A DNA stretch of 22,008 nt from an uncultured Muribaculaceae bacterium (GCA_910585755.1 CAJUFH010000051.1:1-22008); one strand, 5' to 3'. Shown: positions 13,460 through 22,008, counted from the stretch's first letter. The notes: generated by a model not told the origin, from the sequence alone. Program-made: numbers and translations.

Positions 13460-15784
13460 ATGAATAATTATACACGTATTCTTGCCCTGGCGGGAGCGGC
13501 CCTTATATGGGGTTCGGCGCTTGCCGGGAATCAGATTCAGTTATGCGACGCCGGAATCCCGTCCGAGGGGGTCGAGGTGTCGCGGATTCCGTCGGCCTCC
13601 CGTGTCGCCGCCGGGATGAAGGGTGTCAAGCCCGCATCGGTCGTCAACCGTTCTGTGGGAGTCGCCTCCCCGGCGCTGGCCAGGGTAAAGGCTTCCGCGG
13701 CGGCTCCGGCGAATGTCGGCTACGTTGACGGGGGCGACAAGGTGACGCTAAGCTGGAACGCCGTGACGGGCGCCACCTCCTACAAGGTTTACGAGGCGGG
13801 GGCCACCAGCAGCGACATCAAGACGCTCGGAACGACCTCCGGCACCTCCTTTGAAATCCAACGACAGACCGACACCGGCGACGGCGCCATCACCCTCTTC
13901 GGCGTTACAGCCGTGGTCGGCGGCGAGGAGAGCCAGATCGCGGCCTCCCCGGTGCTGACAACCGGCGCCATCGCCCCGCTCCCCTGGAAGGAGAGCTTCC
14001 GCAACGGGCAGACTGACAAGTTCTTCTGGACCGAGCGCTCCTCCGACGAGCAGTGGGGGCTCCTGACCGACGCTTCGGGCCTCGCGTCGAGCGACGGCGA
14101 CAACGGTATCTTCGCCTTCATGGCGCTGGAGACGGGGGACTACATCAACCTCCACACCGGCAAAATAGCCCTGACGGGGAACCCCTTCCTGGTGTTTAAC
14201 CGCTACTACCGCCCGACGCAGAACGTCGAGCTGACCGTCAAGGCATCCTTCCCCGACGGGACCACGCGGCAGGTGTTCAAGAGCGTCAACAACGGCACCG
14301 CTGCTGCCTACTGGAAGTCGGAAGTCGTTGACCTCTCGGCCTACAAGGATTACCGCTACTGCACCCTCTCGTTCGAGTACGTGTCGCTCGACAACTTCCC
14401 CTCGGGGGGAGCGCTGGTGGCCCTGGACGCTATCCAGGTAATCGACAACAAGAAGGTAGATGTCGCCGCCGAGCTGCTTCTTCCCGCCAAGGTGATGAAG
14501 GGGCATACCGTTTCGGGCGAGCTGCTGCTGACCAACAACTCCCTTACCGCGACTCCGGCGCTCAGCGTCAATGTCTCGGTTAACGGAACCGCTATCATCA
14601 GCGGGACGCTCGAGGGGACGCTCCCGGCTCTCGGCCGCGGGCTACTCCCTTTGGAAATCCCGACAAGCTCGCTGTCGACGGCTACGGAACTGGCGGTAAC
14701 CGCCGAAGTGACTGTCGCCGGTGACGAGGTCGCCGACAACAACCGCGACGCTGTCGCCGTGGCGCTCGAGCAGACCTGGCGCAACCCCGTCGGCTCCCTC
14801 CGGGCCTTCCGCACCCCCGAAAACGGAATCTCCCTTGAATGGACCGCTCCGGCGCTCAACAGCAAAGCGGTAGAGGACGGCTTCGAGGATTACGCCCCCT
14901 GGGCAACCGAGTTCGGCGAATGGACGACGGTCGACAACGACAAGGCATTCCACGGCGGGGTGTTCCCCGTCAGCGACTATCCCGGCCAGCAGGAGCAGTT
15001 CGCCTTCAAAATCATGACCCCGGAGGAAATCGGCGAGGAGAACAACGCCCGTAGCGGCCGCTCCTACCTCGGCGCTCCCTTCGGCGTGCTCGACGACCCC
15101 GACGAGGGGGCTACCTACGCCGCCTCCGACGCCTGGCTTATTTCCCCCGAGCTTTCCGGGGAGGCCCATACCGGCAGCTTCTACGCCGCCAGCACCCCGG
15201 AATGGAACTCCTGGTGGGAGCGGTTCGACCAGACCGACGAGACTTTCTACATAATGTATTCCACGACGGGCAACGCCCCCGCGGACTTCAAGGACTACTG
15301 CTACGCCGGGTCGATTTCCAACAAGAAGGTTGTCGACGACGAGCATTACGTAAAGGTTGAGTTCGCGATTCCCGAAGGTGCCCGCTACTTCGCCATCCAC
15401 CACACCACTCCCGCGGGGGACGGCTGCATGCTCCGCCTCGATGACTTCTCCTATACCGCCGGAGGCACCCCGGTGGCCTACAACGTTTATGCCGACGGCG
15501 AGATGATCGGCAAGGCGGACGGCATGAGCCACCTCGACGCGGAGCCGCAGGCCGCCAAGTACGCCGTTACGGCTGTCTACCGCGACGGCTCCGAGTCGCT
15601 CCCCGTCGAGTTCCTCGCCTCCGAGGCTTCGCTTGACCTGAGCGCTTCCGACAGCGCGGCAGCCCCGTTTGACATCTACAACCTGCAGGGTGTGGCCGTG
15701 CGCCGCGGCGTCGTTTCGGCCGATGAGGCGGGTCTCGCCCCCGGCATCTATGTAGCCAAAGGAAAGAAAATAGTAATCAGATGA
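13460..15784 (+). CDS. Exported choice-of-anchor J / fibronectin-like protein with T9SS-like sorting tail
   Basis: A 774-aa exported protein. Residues 1-22 form a signal peptide (cleavage probably after SALA). An Fn3-like module follows (about 75-165, DKVTLSWNAVTGATSYKVYE), then a jelly-roll module (about 172-335), a CARDB-like module (about 338-440, VKGEL..TNNS type), a short second Fn3 strand set (GISLEWTAP, about 455) and a choice-of-anchor J/cleaved-adhesin-like module (about 468-690: FEDYAPWATEFGEWTTVDND, SDAWLISPEL, FYIMYSTTG, LDDFSY). The C-terminus (FDIYNLQGVAVRRG...LAPGIYVAKGKKIVIR, in parts) has the form of a T9SS type A sorting domain. No catalytic motif is visible, so an adhesin or substrate-binding role at the cell surface is an inference. 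Its stop overlaps the start of the protease gene by 4 bp. Confidence 0.85.
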   Translation: MNNYTRILALAGAALIWGSALAGNQIQLCDAGIPSEGVEVSRIPSASRVAAGMKGVKPASVVNRSVGVASPALARVKASAAAPANVGYVDGGDKVTLSWNAVTGATSYKVYEAGATSSDIKTLGTTSGTSFEIQRQTDTGDGAITLFGVTAVVGGEESQIAASPVLTTGAIAPLPWKESFRNGQTDKFFWTERSSDEQWGLLTDASGLASSDGDNGIFAFMALETGDYINLHTGKIALTGNPFLVFNRYYRPTQNVELTVKASFPDGTTRQVFKSVNNGTAAAYWKSEVVDLSAYKDYRYCTLSFEYVSLDNFPSGGALVALDAIQVIDNKKVDVAAELLLPAKVMKGHTVSGELLLTNNSLTATPALSVNVSVNGTAIISGTLEGTLPALGRGLLPLEIPTSSLSTATELAVTAEVTVAGDEVADNNRDAVAVALEQTWRNPVGSLRAFRTPENGISLEWTAPALNSKAVEDGFEDYAPWATEFGEWTTVDNDKAFHGGVFPVSDYPGQQEQFAFKIMTPEEIGEENNARSGRSYLGAPFGVLDDPDEGATYAASDAWLISPELSGEAHTGSFYAASTPEWNSWWERFDQTDETFYIMYSTTGNAPADFKDYCYAGSISNKKVVDDEHYVKVEFAIPEGARYFAIHHTTPAGDGCMLRLDDFSYTAGGTPVAYNVYADGEMIGKADGMSHLDAEPQAAKYAVTAVYRDGSESLPVEFLASEASLDLSASDSAAAPFDIYNLQGVAVRRGVVSADEAGLAPGIYVAKGKKIVIR

Positions 15785-18393
15785 AACTCAGATATATGAA
15801 TATCAGATATATTCTCGCGGCCCTCGGCGCCGCAGCAGCGGTCTCGGCCTCGGCGGCTCCCGTAAGCCCCGAAAAGGCGCTGGAAATCGTCAACGGCCCC
15901 GCCTCGCGGAAAGTGCTCCGCTCGCTCGGCGGCTCCCCCTCGTTCAAAATCGCTGCCAAGCGGCTGACCCCCGCGGGGGACGCCACGGCGTGCTACCTCA
16001 TGACCCGCGGCGGGATGCCCGGCTATGTCGTAGTGGCCGGCGACGACGCTCTCGGCACCGACATACTCGGTTTCACCGACAACGGCACTCCCGCCGAGAT
16101 GCCCGACAACATGCGGGCGTGGCTCGACCAGGCCGGACGGGCGATCGACTACCTGAACGCCCATCCTATGGCCCGGGTTAAAAAGGCCGAGGTCGCTTCC
16201 CGCGCTTCGGCTGTCGGGCCCCTGCTCGGCGACATACACTGGGGACAGCAGCCTTATTACAACCGCAAGGCCCCCTCGACCTCGTACCCTATCGGGTGCG
16301 TCGCGACGGCGGTAGGCCAGGTGATGTACTCCCACCGCTGGCCCGAACACGGCACCGGCTCCAACAGCTACGTCTCTACGACCCACAAACTCAACATCTC
16401 GCAGGATTTCTCCCAGTCGACCTACCAGTGGGACAAGATGGCCAACACCCTCGACAACACCTCCTCCTCGGAAACGATTGACGCCGTCGCCTCGATGCTC
16501 TATGACTTCGCGGTTTCGGTCGACATGGATTTCCAGGTTGGCGGTTCCGGCGCCTACTCCGAGAAAATCGCCGGGGCGCTCGCCAACCATTTCAGCTACT
16601 CCAAGCAGATCCATTGCGCCAAGCGCGACGCCTATACCGGCGAGCAGTGGCTGGAGATGCTCCACGGCGAGCTTGACAACGGGTTCTCCGTAGTCTACGG
16701 GGGCGCTACCTCCGGGATGGGGATGGGCCACTCGTTCGTCTGCGACGGCTACAACGAGGAGGGGCTTTACCATATCAACTGGGGTTGGAACGGCTCCGGC
16801 AACGGTTATTTCGCCCTCAACGCCTTGGCCTACGACTATGTAGACATGACTACCGGCCAGAGCATGAAGGACGGCTTCAACTACCATCAGGACATGATCG
16901 TCGGGATGCGCCCCGACCGCGACGGCTCGACGCAGTGGCGCGACTACGAGTTCTTCACCGAGGGGCTCATGGCGGTTGACGCCGCCGGGCAGCCTGTCGA
17001 TTTCGCGACGGTCACCATCCCCTGCGGCTCCGAGCTTCCCGTCTACCTCTATGAGGCTTACAACATCTCCAACCGGATGACCCCCGCCAGGGAGTACGGT
17101 CTGCGGCTGACGGACGCCAACGGCTCGCAAGTCGCCGTTTTCGGCCAGACGAACGCCGGGGAGCTCCGTTTCGGCCCCGTGCTCGACGACCCCGTGACGA
17201 TAAAGATACCGCAGCAGCTTCCCGAAGGGGAATATACCGTCAAGCCCTACTTCCTGATTGACGGGGAGACCGCTCCCCGCGACTTCACGACCTCCGTCGG
17301 GGCCGTGTCCCGCCTGAACGTGTCCGTAGCGGGTGGGAACGCCACTATCTCTCCCGCAGGGATGTACAACCTGCGCGTCGACGAGCTGACCTGGACCCCC
17401 GACCATCTCGACAGCGAGGTAAGCTCTACTTTCCGCCTGACGGTCACCAACGAGGGTGAGCTGTACGACGGATGCCTCTACTTCCAGCTCAAGGTCAAGG
17501 GGGACAACGTCGCCCACCACTGGTACAACTCCCCCCATGTCGACGTTACGATTCCCGCCGGAGAGACCCGCACGGTGGAGTTCACGCAGGTGCTCGACTG
17601 CTACCGCAGCGACGCTTACGTTATTACCTTCTACAACCGCGACGAGAAGCCGTTCTACACCCAGGAGGGGCTTTCGATTGACGGACGCGAGCCGGAACCC
17701 GAGCTGTCGCTGACCAAGAAAATCAAATTCATACCGAAGGACTACCAGGTGCCCTGGAACTGTATGATCCTCGAGGCCGAACTCATCAACGAGGGGGGAC
17801 TTTACGAGGGGAAGATGTTCTGGGTGATGGTCGACCCCTACACGATGATGACCAACGACCAGTACGAAGGGCGCGACCACGATGTCGTGATTCCCGGCAA
17901 CGGGACGGTCAAGACCGTCCATGTCATGGGTACCTTCGACTATCCTAACTCCTGGAGCATGTCGAACGAGTTCCTGGCCGTGTTCAACCACGTCGGCACC
18001 AACTGCCACCAGGCAGGCTCTATCGGCCCGGAGAAGTTCAACCTGCTGGAAACCACCTACGGCTCGAAGAACGAGGCAGTGGTCTGGGACCCAGCCTGGG
18101 ACACTCAGAACGCCGACCGCGGCCAGCAGTCGGGTATCGGGTGCCTTCCCGCGGCCGCTCCGAAGGCTGATATCGCGATTTCGTGCGCCGACGGCGTCGT
18201 TACCGCACAGCTCCCCGCCGGGGCCTCGCTGAAAGCGCTGACGGTGTTCGACGCGAAGGGCTGCCCCGTGGCCTTCGGACCCGAAGGAGCCGAGGGTGAA
18301 GTGAAGGTCGACATATCGTCGCTTCCCGCCGGAGCCTATTTCGTGGCCGTGACGACAACCGCCGGTTCCGCCGCAGCCCCCGTAATCCGATAA
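15781..18393 (+). CDS. C10 family cysteine protease (streptopain-like) with Spi prodomain and T9SS-like tail
   Basis: Predicted secreted papain-fold protease. Residues 1-26 form a signal peptide. About 28-135 is a Spi-type inhibitory propeptide (PVSPEKALEIV...GYVVVAGDDALGTDILGF). The C10 catalytic domain spans about 145-375, with nucleophile Cys173 in YPIGCVATAVGQVMYSHRWP, catalytic His317 in GMGHSFVCDGY and WGWNGSGNGYF just after; this is the streptopain/PrtT signature. About 390-520 is a beta-rich region, followed by two CARDB-like modules (about 530-635 and 640-760). The last 45 residues (LTVFDAKGCPVAFG ... LPAGAYFVAV) resemble a T9SS type A sorting domain. The start uses the 4-bp ATGA overlap with the upstream gene; a second in-frame ATG is five codons on. 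All catalytic residues are intact, so it is expected to be active after propeptide removal. Confidence 0.93.
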   Translation: MKLRYMNIRYILAALGAAAAVSASAAPVSPEKALEIVNGPASRKVLRSLGGSPSFKIAAKRLTPAGDATACYLMTRGGMPGYVVVAGDDALGTDILGFTDNGTPAEMPDNMRAWLDQAGRAIDYLNAHPMARVKKAEVASRASAVGPLLGDIHWGQQPYYNRKAPSTSYPIGCVATAVGQVMYSHRWPEHGTGSNSYVSTTHKLNISQDFSQSTYQWDKMANTLDNTSSSETIDAVASMLYDFAVSVDMDFQVGGSGAYSEKIAGALANHFSYSKQIHCAKRDAYTGEQWLEMLHGELDNGFSVVYGGATSGMGMGHSFVCDGYNEEGLYHINWGWNGSGNGYFALNALAYDYVDMTTGQSMKDGFNYHQDMIVGMRPDRDGSTQWRDYEFFTEGLMAVDAAGQPVDFATVTIPCGSELPVYLYEAYNISNRMTPAREYGLRLTDANGSQVAVFGQTNAGELRFGPVLDDPVTIKIPQQLPEGEYTVKPYFLIDGETAPRDFTTSVGAVSRLNVSVAGGNATISPAGMYNLRVDELTWTPDHLDSEVSSTFRLTVTNEGELYDGCLYFQLKVKGDNVAHHWYNSPHVDVTIPAGETRTVEFTQVLDCYRSDAYVITFYNRDEKPFYTQEGLSIDGREPEPELSLTKKIKFIPKDYQVPWNCMILEAELINEGGLYEGKMFWVMVDPYTMMTNDQYEGRDHDVVIPGNGTVKTVHVMGTFDYPNSWSMSNEFLAVFNHVGTNCHQAGSIGPEKFNLLETTYGSKNEAVVWDPAWDTQNADRGQQSGIGCLPAAAPKADIAISCADGVVTAQLPAGASLKALTVFDAKGCPVAFGPEGAEGEVKVDISSLPAGAYFVAVTTTAGSAAAPVIR

Positions 18394-18421
18394 TTGTCAT
18401 ATCAATCATAATCAATCTCTT

Positions 18422-21400
18422 ATGAAAATGAAAATTGCGAAGCTCCTCGGGGCGGCGGCCATATTCCTGATGGCAGCCCTCCCCGGCAGGGCCGAGGTCG
18501 TGGAAAACTATTTCTACGATTTCACAAAGCCGATCGACAGCTCTGACCCGGCGTTCGCCGTGGCTTCGGGCTGGGGGCACGTCGTTGACTCCTACACCTA
18601 CAACGGCACGACCTACTATCAGACCTACTCTGTCAACGCCGCCTCGGGAAAGACCAAGGGCGCTCTCAATATAGGGGACGAGGAGGTAGGCTATTCCTGG
18701 AACAAGCAGAAGGTCAACGATATAATCGTTACCCCGAAGGTTTCGGGCGCGGTCTCCCTGTGGGTTAAGTCGACGAAATATGTCGGCGGCGGCTCCGCCC
18801 GCTTCTACGCCATGAAGAAGCTCGAGGACGGAACCTACGAGCAGGGCGACGAGCTGACCGGGCAGGCTATTTACAGCCTGACGACCGGCTGGCAGGAAGT
18901 AACCTTCGACCCCGTCGCCGAGGATGCCGAATACCCCTATATCGGAATCCACGCCTCAACCGCCTATCTCTCTGACTTTTCGGCGGAGAAGGCTGAAATC
19001 GACAAGCGGCACAAGCTGAGCATCTCATCGGTTTCGACAAACGCCATGTCCTCCGGCCTGGTATGCGACGAGAACAACATGGCAAACGTCAAGCTGACGG
19101 TCTATCTCGCCAACACCGGCGATTACTCCTACGAGGAGGGAGCTGAAAACCTCACCCTCTCCGTCTTTATGGCGGGCAGGGAGGAGCCGCTGAAGACGTT
19201 CCCCATCGGCGCGATAGCAGAAGGGGAGTCGAAGAACGTTGAGTGCCAGCTCGACCCGATGCCCTTCGCCGAAATCGGGGCGACGGCCCGCTTCGCCGTC
19301 AGGGAGAATATCTCCGGCTCGGAGAAGGAGACCGCCGACATAACAGTCCGCGAATACAAGCCGGTCGTCACCTTCCGCGAATCAGCTTATTCCGATTTAG
19401 TGGCTGGTTATGTCCTCGACTTGGGCAAGGTCAACGCCTCGGTCAGCAAGGATATGTACCTCACGGCTCAGAAGGGCACCGCTCCCGCGACGATTACCGC
19501 GATCGCCTGTCCCGCCGGATTCTCCGTCTCCGTGGAGGCTCCCCTGACGCTGCCGACCACCGGGCGCACCGACATCAAGATTTCCTTCGACCCCGAAGGG
19601 CTGGAACCCGGGACCCACGAGGGGGAAATCGTCCTGACGGTCGAGAACGGCGACCCCGCCAAGCTCCCCGTGAAGGTCGAACTCATCGACCCCTCGCTGA
19701 TCTACATCCCCTTCGCCGACGACAAGGTATTCCCCGACGAGCTGATTAACCTCAATTCCAGCAACCTATGGAAACTCGACTACACAGGCTACGGCTCCTC
19801 GCGCAACAACTACATCAAGCCTACCTCCACATATTCCGAAGCGGTCCTCGTGCTTCCGAAGCTGACTTTCTCTGACGACAAGAAGCTGACGGTTGACGCC
19901 CGCTACGACAGCCGCACATCCTCCTGCGCCTTGAAGTTCGCCTACTCCGACGACCGCACGAACTGGACGGAGCTGCCCGACATGACCCTCACGCCCTACA
20001 CCGACACCCCTCTGACGTCCGATTTCCAGACATTCGAGGTCGCGGGAGTGCCCGCGGGGGACTACTACCTGCGTATAACCGGCCGCGAGGTCTATCTCGA
20101 CAATATCTACGGGTTGCCGTACGCCTCCGTGGCCCACGACCTCGAGCTCGTTGAGGTCGCGCTGCCCGCCGCGGGGATGGTTAACAACGTCTATACCGCC
20201 TCGCTTACCATAAAGAACTACAAGCGCGACGCCGAGGCCGCCGACAGCTACCGGGTAGTGCTGGTTGCCGACGGCAAGGAATATGTGGCCGAAGAGGCTC
20301 CCGAAGTCCCCGGCTCGCAGGGCACCGCTACCGTCGCGGTCGGGCTTACCCCGCACGCTGTCGGCGCTGTTACGGCCCATATGGAGGTCCGCTTCGACGA
20401 TGAGGCTGTCTTCTCGACCCCCGAAGTCGCTGTCGCCGTCGAGGCCGAGCGCATAGATGCCCGCAAGGTGATTGTGCCGGAAAGCAATGCTTCGGGGGCC
20501 GGGTATGTCCTCCCCTTCGGCACTTCGGCAAACCTGCTGACGGAGCAGATTTACCCCGCCTCGTATGTCAACCTCCCCGCCGGAACCGTTATCAACGGCC
20601 TGTCGTTCAGGGGGAACACGACCAAGGATTACGCCACCCATATCGAGGCATGGGTAACCCTCTCCGACAAGACCACGCAAGGCTCCGACAAGAAGCCCCT
20701 TTACGACGTCGAGACCCTGACGAAGGTCTTCGACGGAGACTATGTGTTCAAGGCCAGCCCGGATAAGGACTGGTTCTTCAACCTCCCGTTCTCCGAGAAT
20801 CTCGTTTATGACGGCCAGAGCAGCATCATAGTCTACCTCCGCGCCAAGTCGGACAACAGCACCGTCTACACGTTCAATTTCGAAGCGTATAACAATAATG
20901 CCGAAGGGAGCGCCCGTTTCGCTAACTACGCCCGGTGGGCGATAGCCGACGACGGCTCTCTCGAAAAGTACGACAACTGGTTCCTCGGTTACGCGGCGCT
21001 GAACCTCGTTGTAGAGACGGGCGTCGTTTCCGGCCATGTTATGGAGGGCGAGCTGCCCGTCGGAGGCGCCGCCGTGACCCTCCGCAGCGACAATGTCGAA
21101 TACTACGGCACCGCTGACGCAGAGGGCGCTTACTCAATCGACGTGCTGCAGACCGGCCGCGACTATACCGCGACAGCCGAAGCCGAGGCGTTTGCCGGAG
21201 CCGAAACGGCGGTTTCCTTCGCCGAAGGGATGACGCAGTCGCTCGAAATACCGATGCTCCCGCTTAAGGCCGACTTCTACCAGGGCGTCTACGAGGCCGT
21301 CACGCTCCCCGACGTCAACGCCGCCCCCGCCGGGACATACTACCGCTTCGAGGCGGTCGAGGGGAACACGCTGGTGTTCATCAAGGTGCCGACCCTCTCC

Positions 21401-21844
21401 GAGCTGCAGCCGAACGTGCCTTACATCCTGCTCCCCGAGGCTGACTGCGCCGCCGACCTCTCGGCTCTGACCTTCGACCACGTCGCCGGGACGGTTACCA
21501 TAGGCGGGACTGACTTCAAAGGCACTTACGCCTCCCGCGTCCTCCGCGACGGCGAGCTGCTTCCAGCCGGGCTGATAAAGACTGCCGGAGCGCTGTCCCG
21601 AGCCGACGAATCCCGCAAGGTAGCCCGTGCCGCCGGAGCCTACATCACGACCGACATCCTCAACCCCGTGATCTCGCTCCGCGAGACAGTCTCCGCTATC
21701 GGGAATGTCGAGGCGGAAGCCGCAACCGCCCTCACCGGCGCCGTCTACACCATTGACGGCCGCCTCGTGCGCGCCGACGGCTCTGTCGACGGCCTCCCCG
21801 CCGGCATCTATCTCGTCAACGGCCGCAAGGTCGCCGTCCGCTGA
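18422..21844 (+). CDS. Large exported multi-domain beta-sandwich protein with T9SS-like tail
   Basis: An 1140-aa protein with a signal peptide (residues 1-24, cleavage after GRA). Visible modules: a jelly-roll-like N-terminal part (about 25-195), a CARDB-like module (about 200-315), a choice-of-anchor D-like module (about 325-425, LDLGKVNASVSKDMYLTAQ ... LPVKVELI), a second jelly-roll (about 430-560), another CARDB-like module (about 570-670), a beta-rich stretch (about 680-860), a carboxypeptidase-regulatory-like domain (about 868-940, VVSGHVMEGELPVGGAAVTL) and a final beta region. It ends YTIDGRLVRADG...LPAGIYLVNGRKVAVR (in parts), a T9SS type A-like sorting tail. No enzymatic motif is visible. 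It starts 28 nt after the protease stop without a visible promoter, so it belongs to the same operon. A structural, adhesive or protease-partner role is inference only. Confidence 0.82.
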   Translation: MKMKIAKLLGAAAIFLMAALPGRAEVVENYFYDFTKPIDSSDPAFAVASGWGHVVDSYTYNGTTYYQTYSVNAASGKTKGALNIGDEEVGYSWNKQKVNDIIVTPKVSGAVSLWVKSTKYVGGGSARFYAMKKLEDGTYEQGDELTGQAIYSLTTGWQEVTFDPVAEDAEYPYIGIHASTAYLSDFSAEKAEIDKRHKLSISSVSTNAMSSGLVCDENNMANVKLTVYLANTGDYSYEEGAENLTLSVFMAGREEPLKTFPIGAIAEGESKNVECQLDPMPFAEIGATARFAVRENISGSEKETADITVREYKPVVTFRESAYSDLVAGYVLDLGKVNASVSKDMYLTAQKGTAPATITAIACPAGFSVSVEAPLTLPTTGRTDIKISFDPEGLEPGTHEGEIVLTVENGDPAKLPVKVELIDPSLIYIPFADDKVFPDELINLNSSNLWKLDYTGYGSSRNNYIKPTSTYSEAVLVLPKLTFSDDKKLTVDARYDSRTSSCALKFAYSDDRTNWTELPDMTLTPYTDTPLTSDFQTFEVAGVPAGDYYLRITGREVYLDNIYGLPYASVAHDLELVEVALPAAGMVNNVYTASLTIKNYKRDAEAADSYRVVLVADGKEYVAEEAPEVPGSQGTATVAVGLTPHAVGAVTAHMEVRFDDEAVFSTPEVAVAVEAERIDARKVIVPESNASGAGYVLPFGTSANLLTEQIYPASYVNLPAGTVINGLSFRGNTTKDYATHIEAWVTLSDKTTQGSDKKPLYDVETLTKVFDGDYVFKASPDKDWFFNLPFSENLVYDGQSSIIVYLRAKSDNSTVYTFNFEAYNNNAEGSARFANYARWAIADDGSLEKYDNWFLGYAALNLVVETGVVSGHVMEGELPVGGAAVTLRSDNVEYYGTADAEGAYSIDVLQTGRDYTATAEAEAFAGAETAVSFAEGMTQSLEIPMLPLKADFYQGVYEAVTLPDVNAAPAGTYYRFEAVEGNTLVFIKVPTLSELQPNVPYILLPEADCAADLSALTFDHVAGTVTIGGTDFKGTYASRVLRDGELLPAGLIKTAGALSRADESRKVARAAGAYITTDILNPVISLRETVSAIGNVEAEAATALTGAVYTIDGRLVRADGSVDGLPAGIYLVNGRKVAVR

Positions 21845-21850
21845 CCCCGC

Positions 21851-21915
21851 CCTCCCCGCAGGGTCTACCCCGTCCCCGCTGGGTCTGCCCCGCCACAGCA
21901 GGGTCGCCGACCCCG
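21851..21915 (+). repeat. 20-nt tandem repeat after the exported operon
   Basis: Three head-to-tail units of about 20 nt start at 21851, 21871 and 21891. The first two differ at four positions (core CCCCGC(A/T)GGGTCT(A/G)CCCC); the third is more diverged (CACAGCAGGGTCGCC). The tract is C-rich on the sense strand, begins 6 nt after the stop codon and carries no open gene. Confidence 0.65.
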
Positions 21916-21924
21916 CATCACAGC

Positions 21925-21968
21925 AACCCCGCCATCGCCGCACCCCCGGCGGTTGGCGGGGTTTGTTT
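21925..21968 (+). terminator. Intrinsic terminator of the exported-protein operon
   Basis: Outer stem AACCCCGCCA (21925-21934) pairs with TGGCGGGGTT (21954-21963), and an inner stem CGCCG/CGGCG (21936-21940 with 21947-21951) closes a 6-nt loop. It is followed by TGTTT. This is the strongest terminator in the window, 81 nt after the last stop codon. Confidence 0.85.
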
Positions 21969-21974
21969 ATCCTT

Positions 21975-22008
21975 TGCCCACTCTGCCCACCTTGCCCACC
22001 CCGTGGGC
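21975..22008 (+). repeat. 9-nt tandem repeat, copy D (after terminator, cut by window end)
   Basis: Units TGCCCACTC, TGCCCACCT and TGCCCACCC run to 22001 and are followed by GTGGGC, which can pair with the last GCCCAC (21994-21999 with 22003-22008) to make a small hairpin at the window edge. The first 20 nt are identical to the start of copy C at 9141, 12.8 kb away. The repeat may continue past the window. Confidence 0.8.

Noticed and set aside
15748..18009. Minus-strand open frame of 753 codons opposite the C10 protease gene
   Set aside because: Antisense shadow; the plus frame has signal peptide, propeptide and both catalytic residues, while this one has only Val/Gly/Glu/His-rich sequence.
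1..22008. tRNA or rRNA genes, insertion sequences, integrases or phage genes
   Set aside because: I looked through all gaps between genes and saw no tRNA-like cloverleaf, rRNA segment, transposase or recombinase; gaps are short and accounted for.

Overview
The window looks like chromosomal DNA from a GC-rich member of the Bacteroidales (by eye well above 60% GC). The support is direct. Several upstream regions carry the Bacteroidota promoter form (TTTG or GTTG, about 19-20 nt, then TAnnTTTG). There is a DUF4296 lipoprotein, a Bacteroidales-type IleRS, and large exported proteins ending in short type IX secretion (T9SS)-like sorting tails. A Muribaculaceae-like gut organism is a reasonable guess but is not proven by what is visible.

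Layout. Positions 1-6697 lie on the minus strand and read, in transcription order: an NlpC/P60 lipoprotein; then, from its own promoter, ileS, a DksA/TraR-like regulator, lspA, a DUF4296 lipoprotein, and the first 23 codons of an unidentified gene cut by the window edge. Positions 6870-9136 (plus) hold a two-gene ABC-2 exporter (ATPase and permease) transcribed divergently from NlpC/P60. Positions 9189-11294 (minus) hold recO followed by a sodium-coupled neurotransmitter-symporter-family transporter. Positions 11452-12801 (plus) hold a MATE efflux protein, convergent with a yraN/UPF0102 gene (12900-13271, minus). Positions 13460-21844 (plus) form a compact operon-like set of three large exported proteins: a 774-aa adhesin-like protein, an 870-aa C10 (streptopain-type) cysteine protease and an 1140-aa multi-domain beta-sandwich protein. 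The set ends in a convincing intrinsic terminator.

How the genes work together. The ileS-dksA-lspA-DUF4296 block is a housekeeping operon that joins translation, a transcription modulator and lipoprotein maturation; LspA would process lipoproteins such as the DUF4296 and NlpC/P60 products. The three-gene exported operon is the main accessory content: a protease flanked by two non-enzymatic proteins, each with a signal peptide and a C-terminal tail of the same general form.

Two observations stand out. The IleRS has GIHH where class I synthetases have HIGH, an alteration known from mupirocin hyper-resistant type 2 IleRS enzymes. A 9-nt tandem repeat family appears at the 3' ends of four separate genes, always with the C-rich strand in the sense direction: twice inside coding sequence in different reading frames, twice after the stop codon. 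A 7-nt repeat family marks the convergent MATE/yraN junction in a similar gene-end position.
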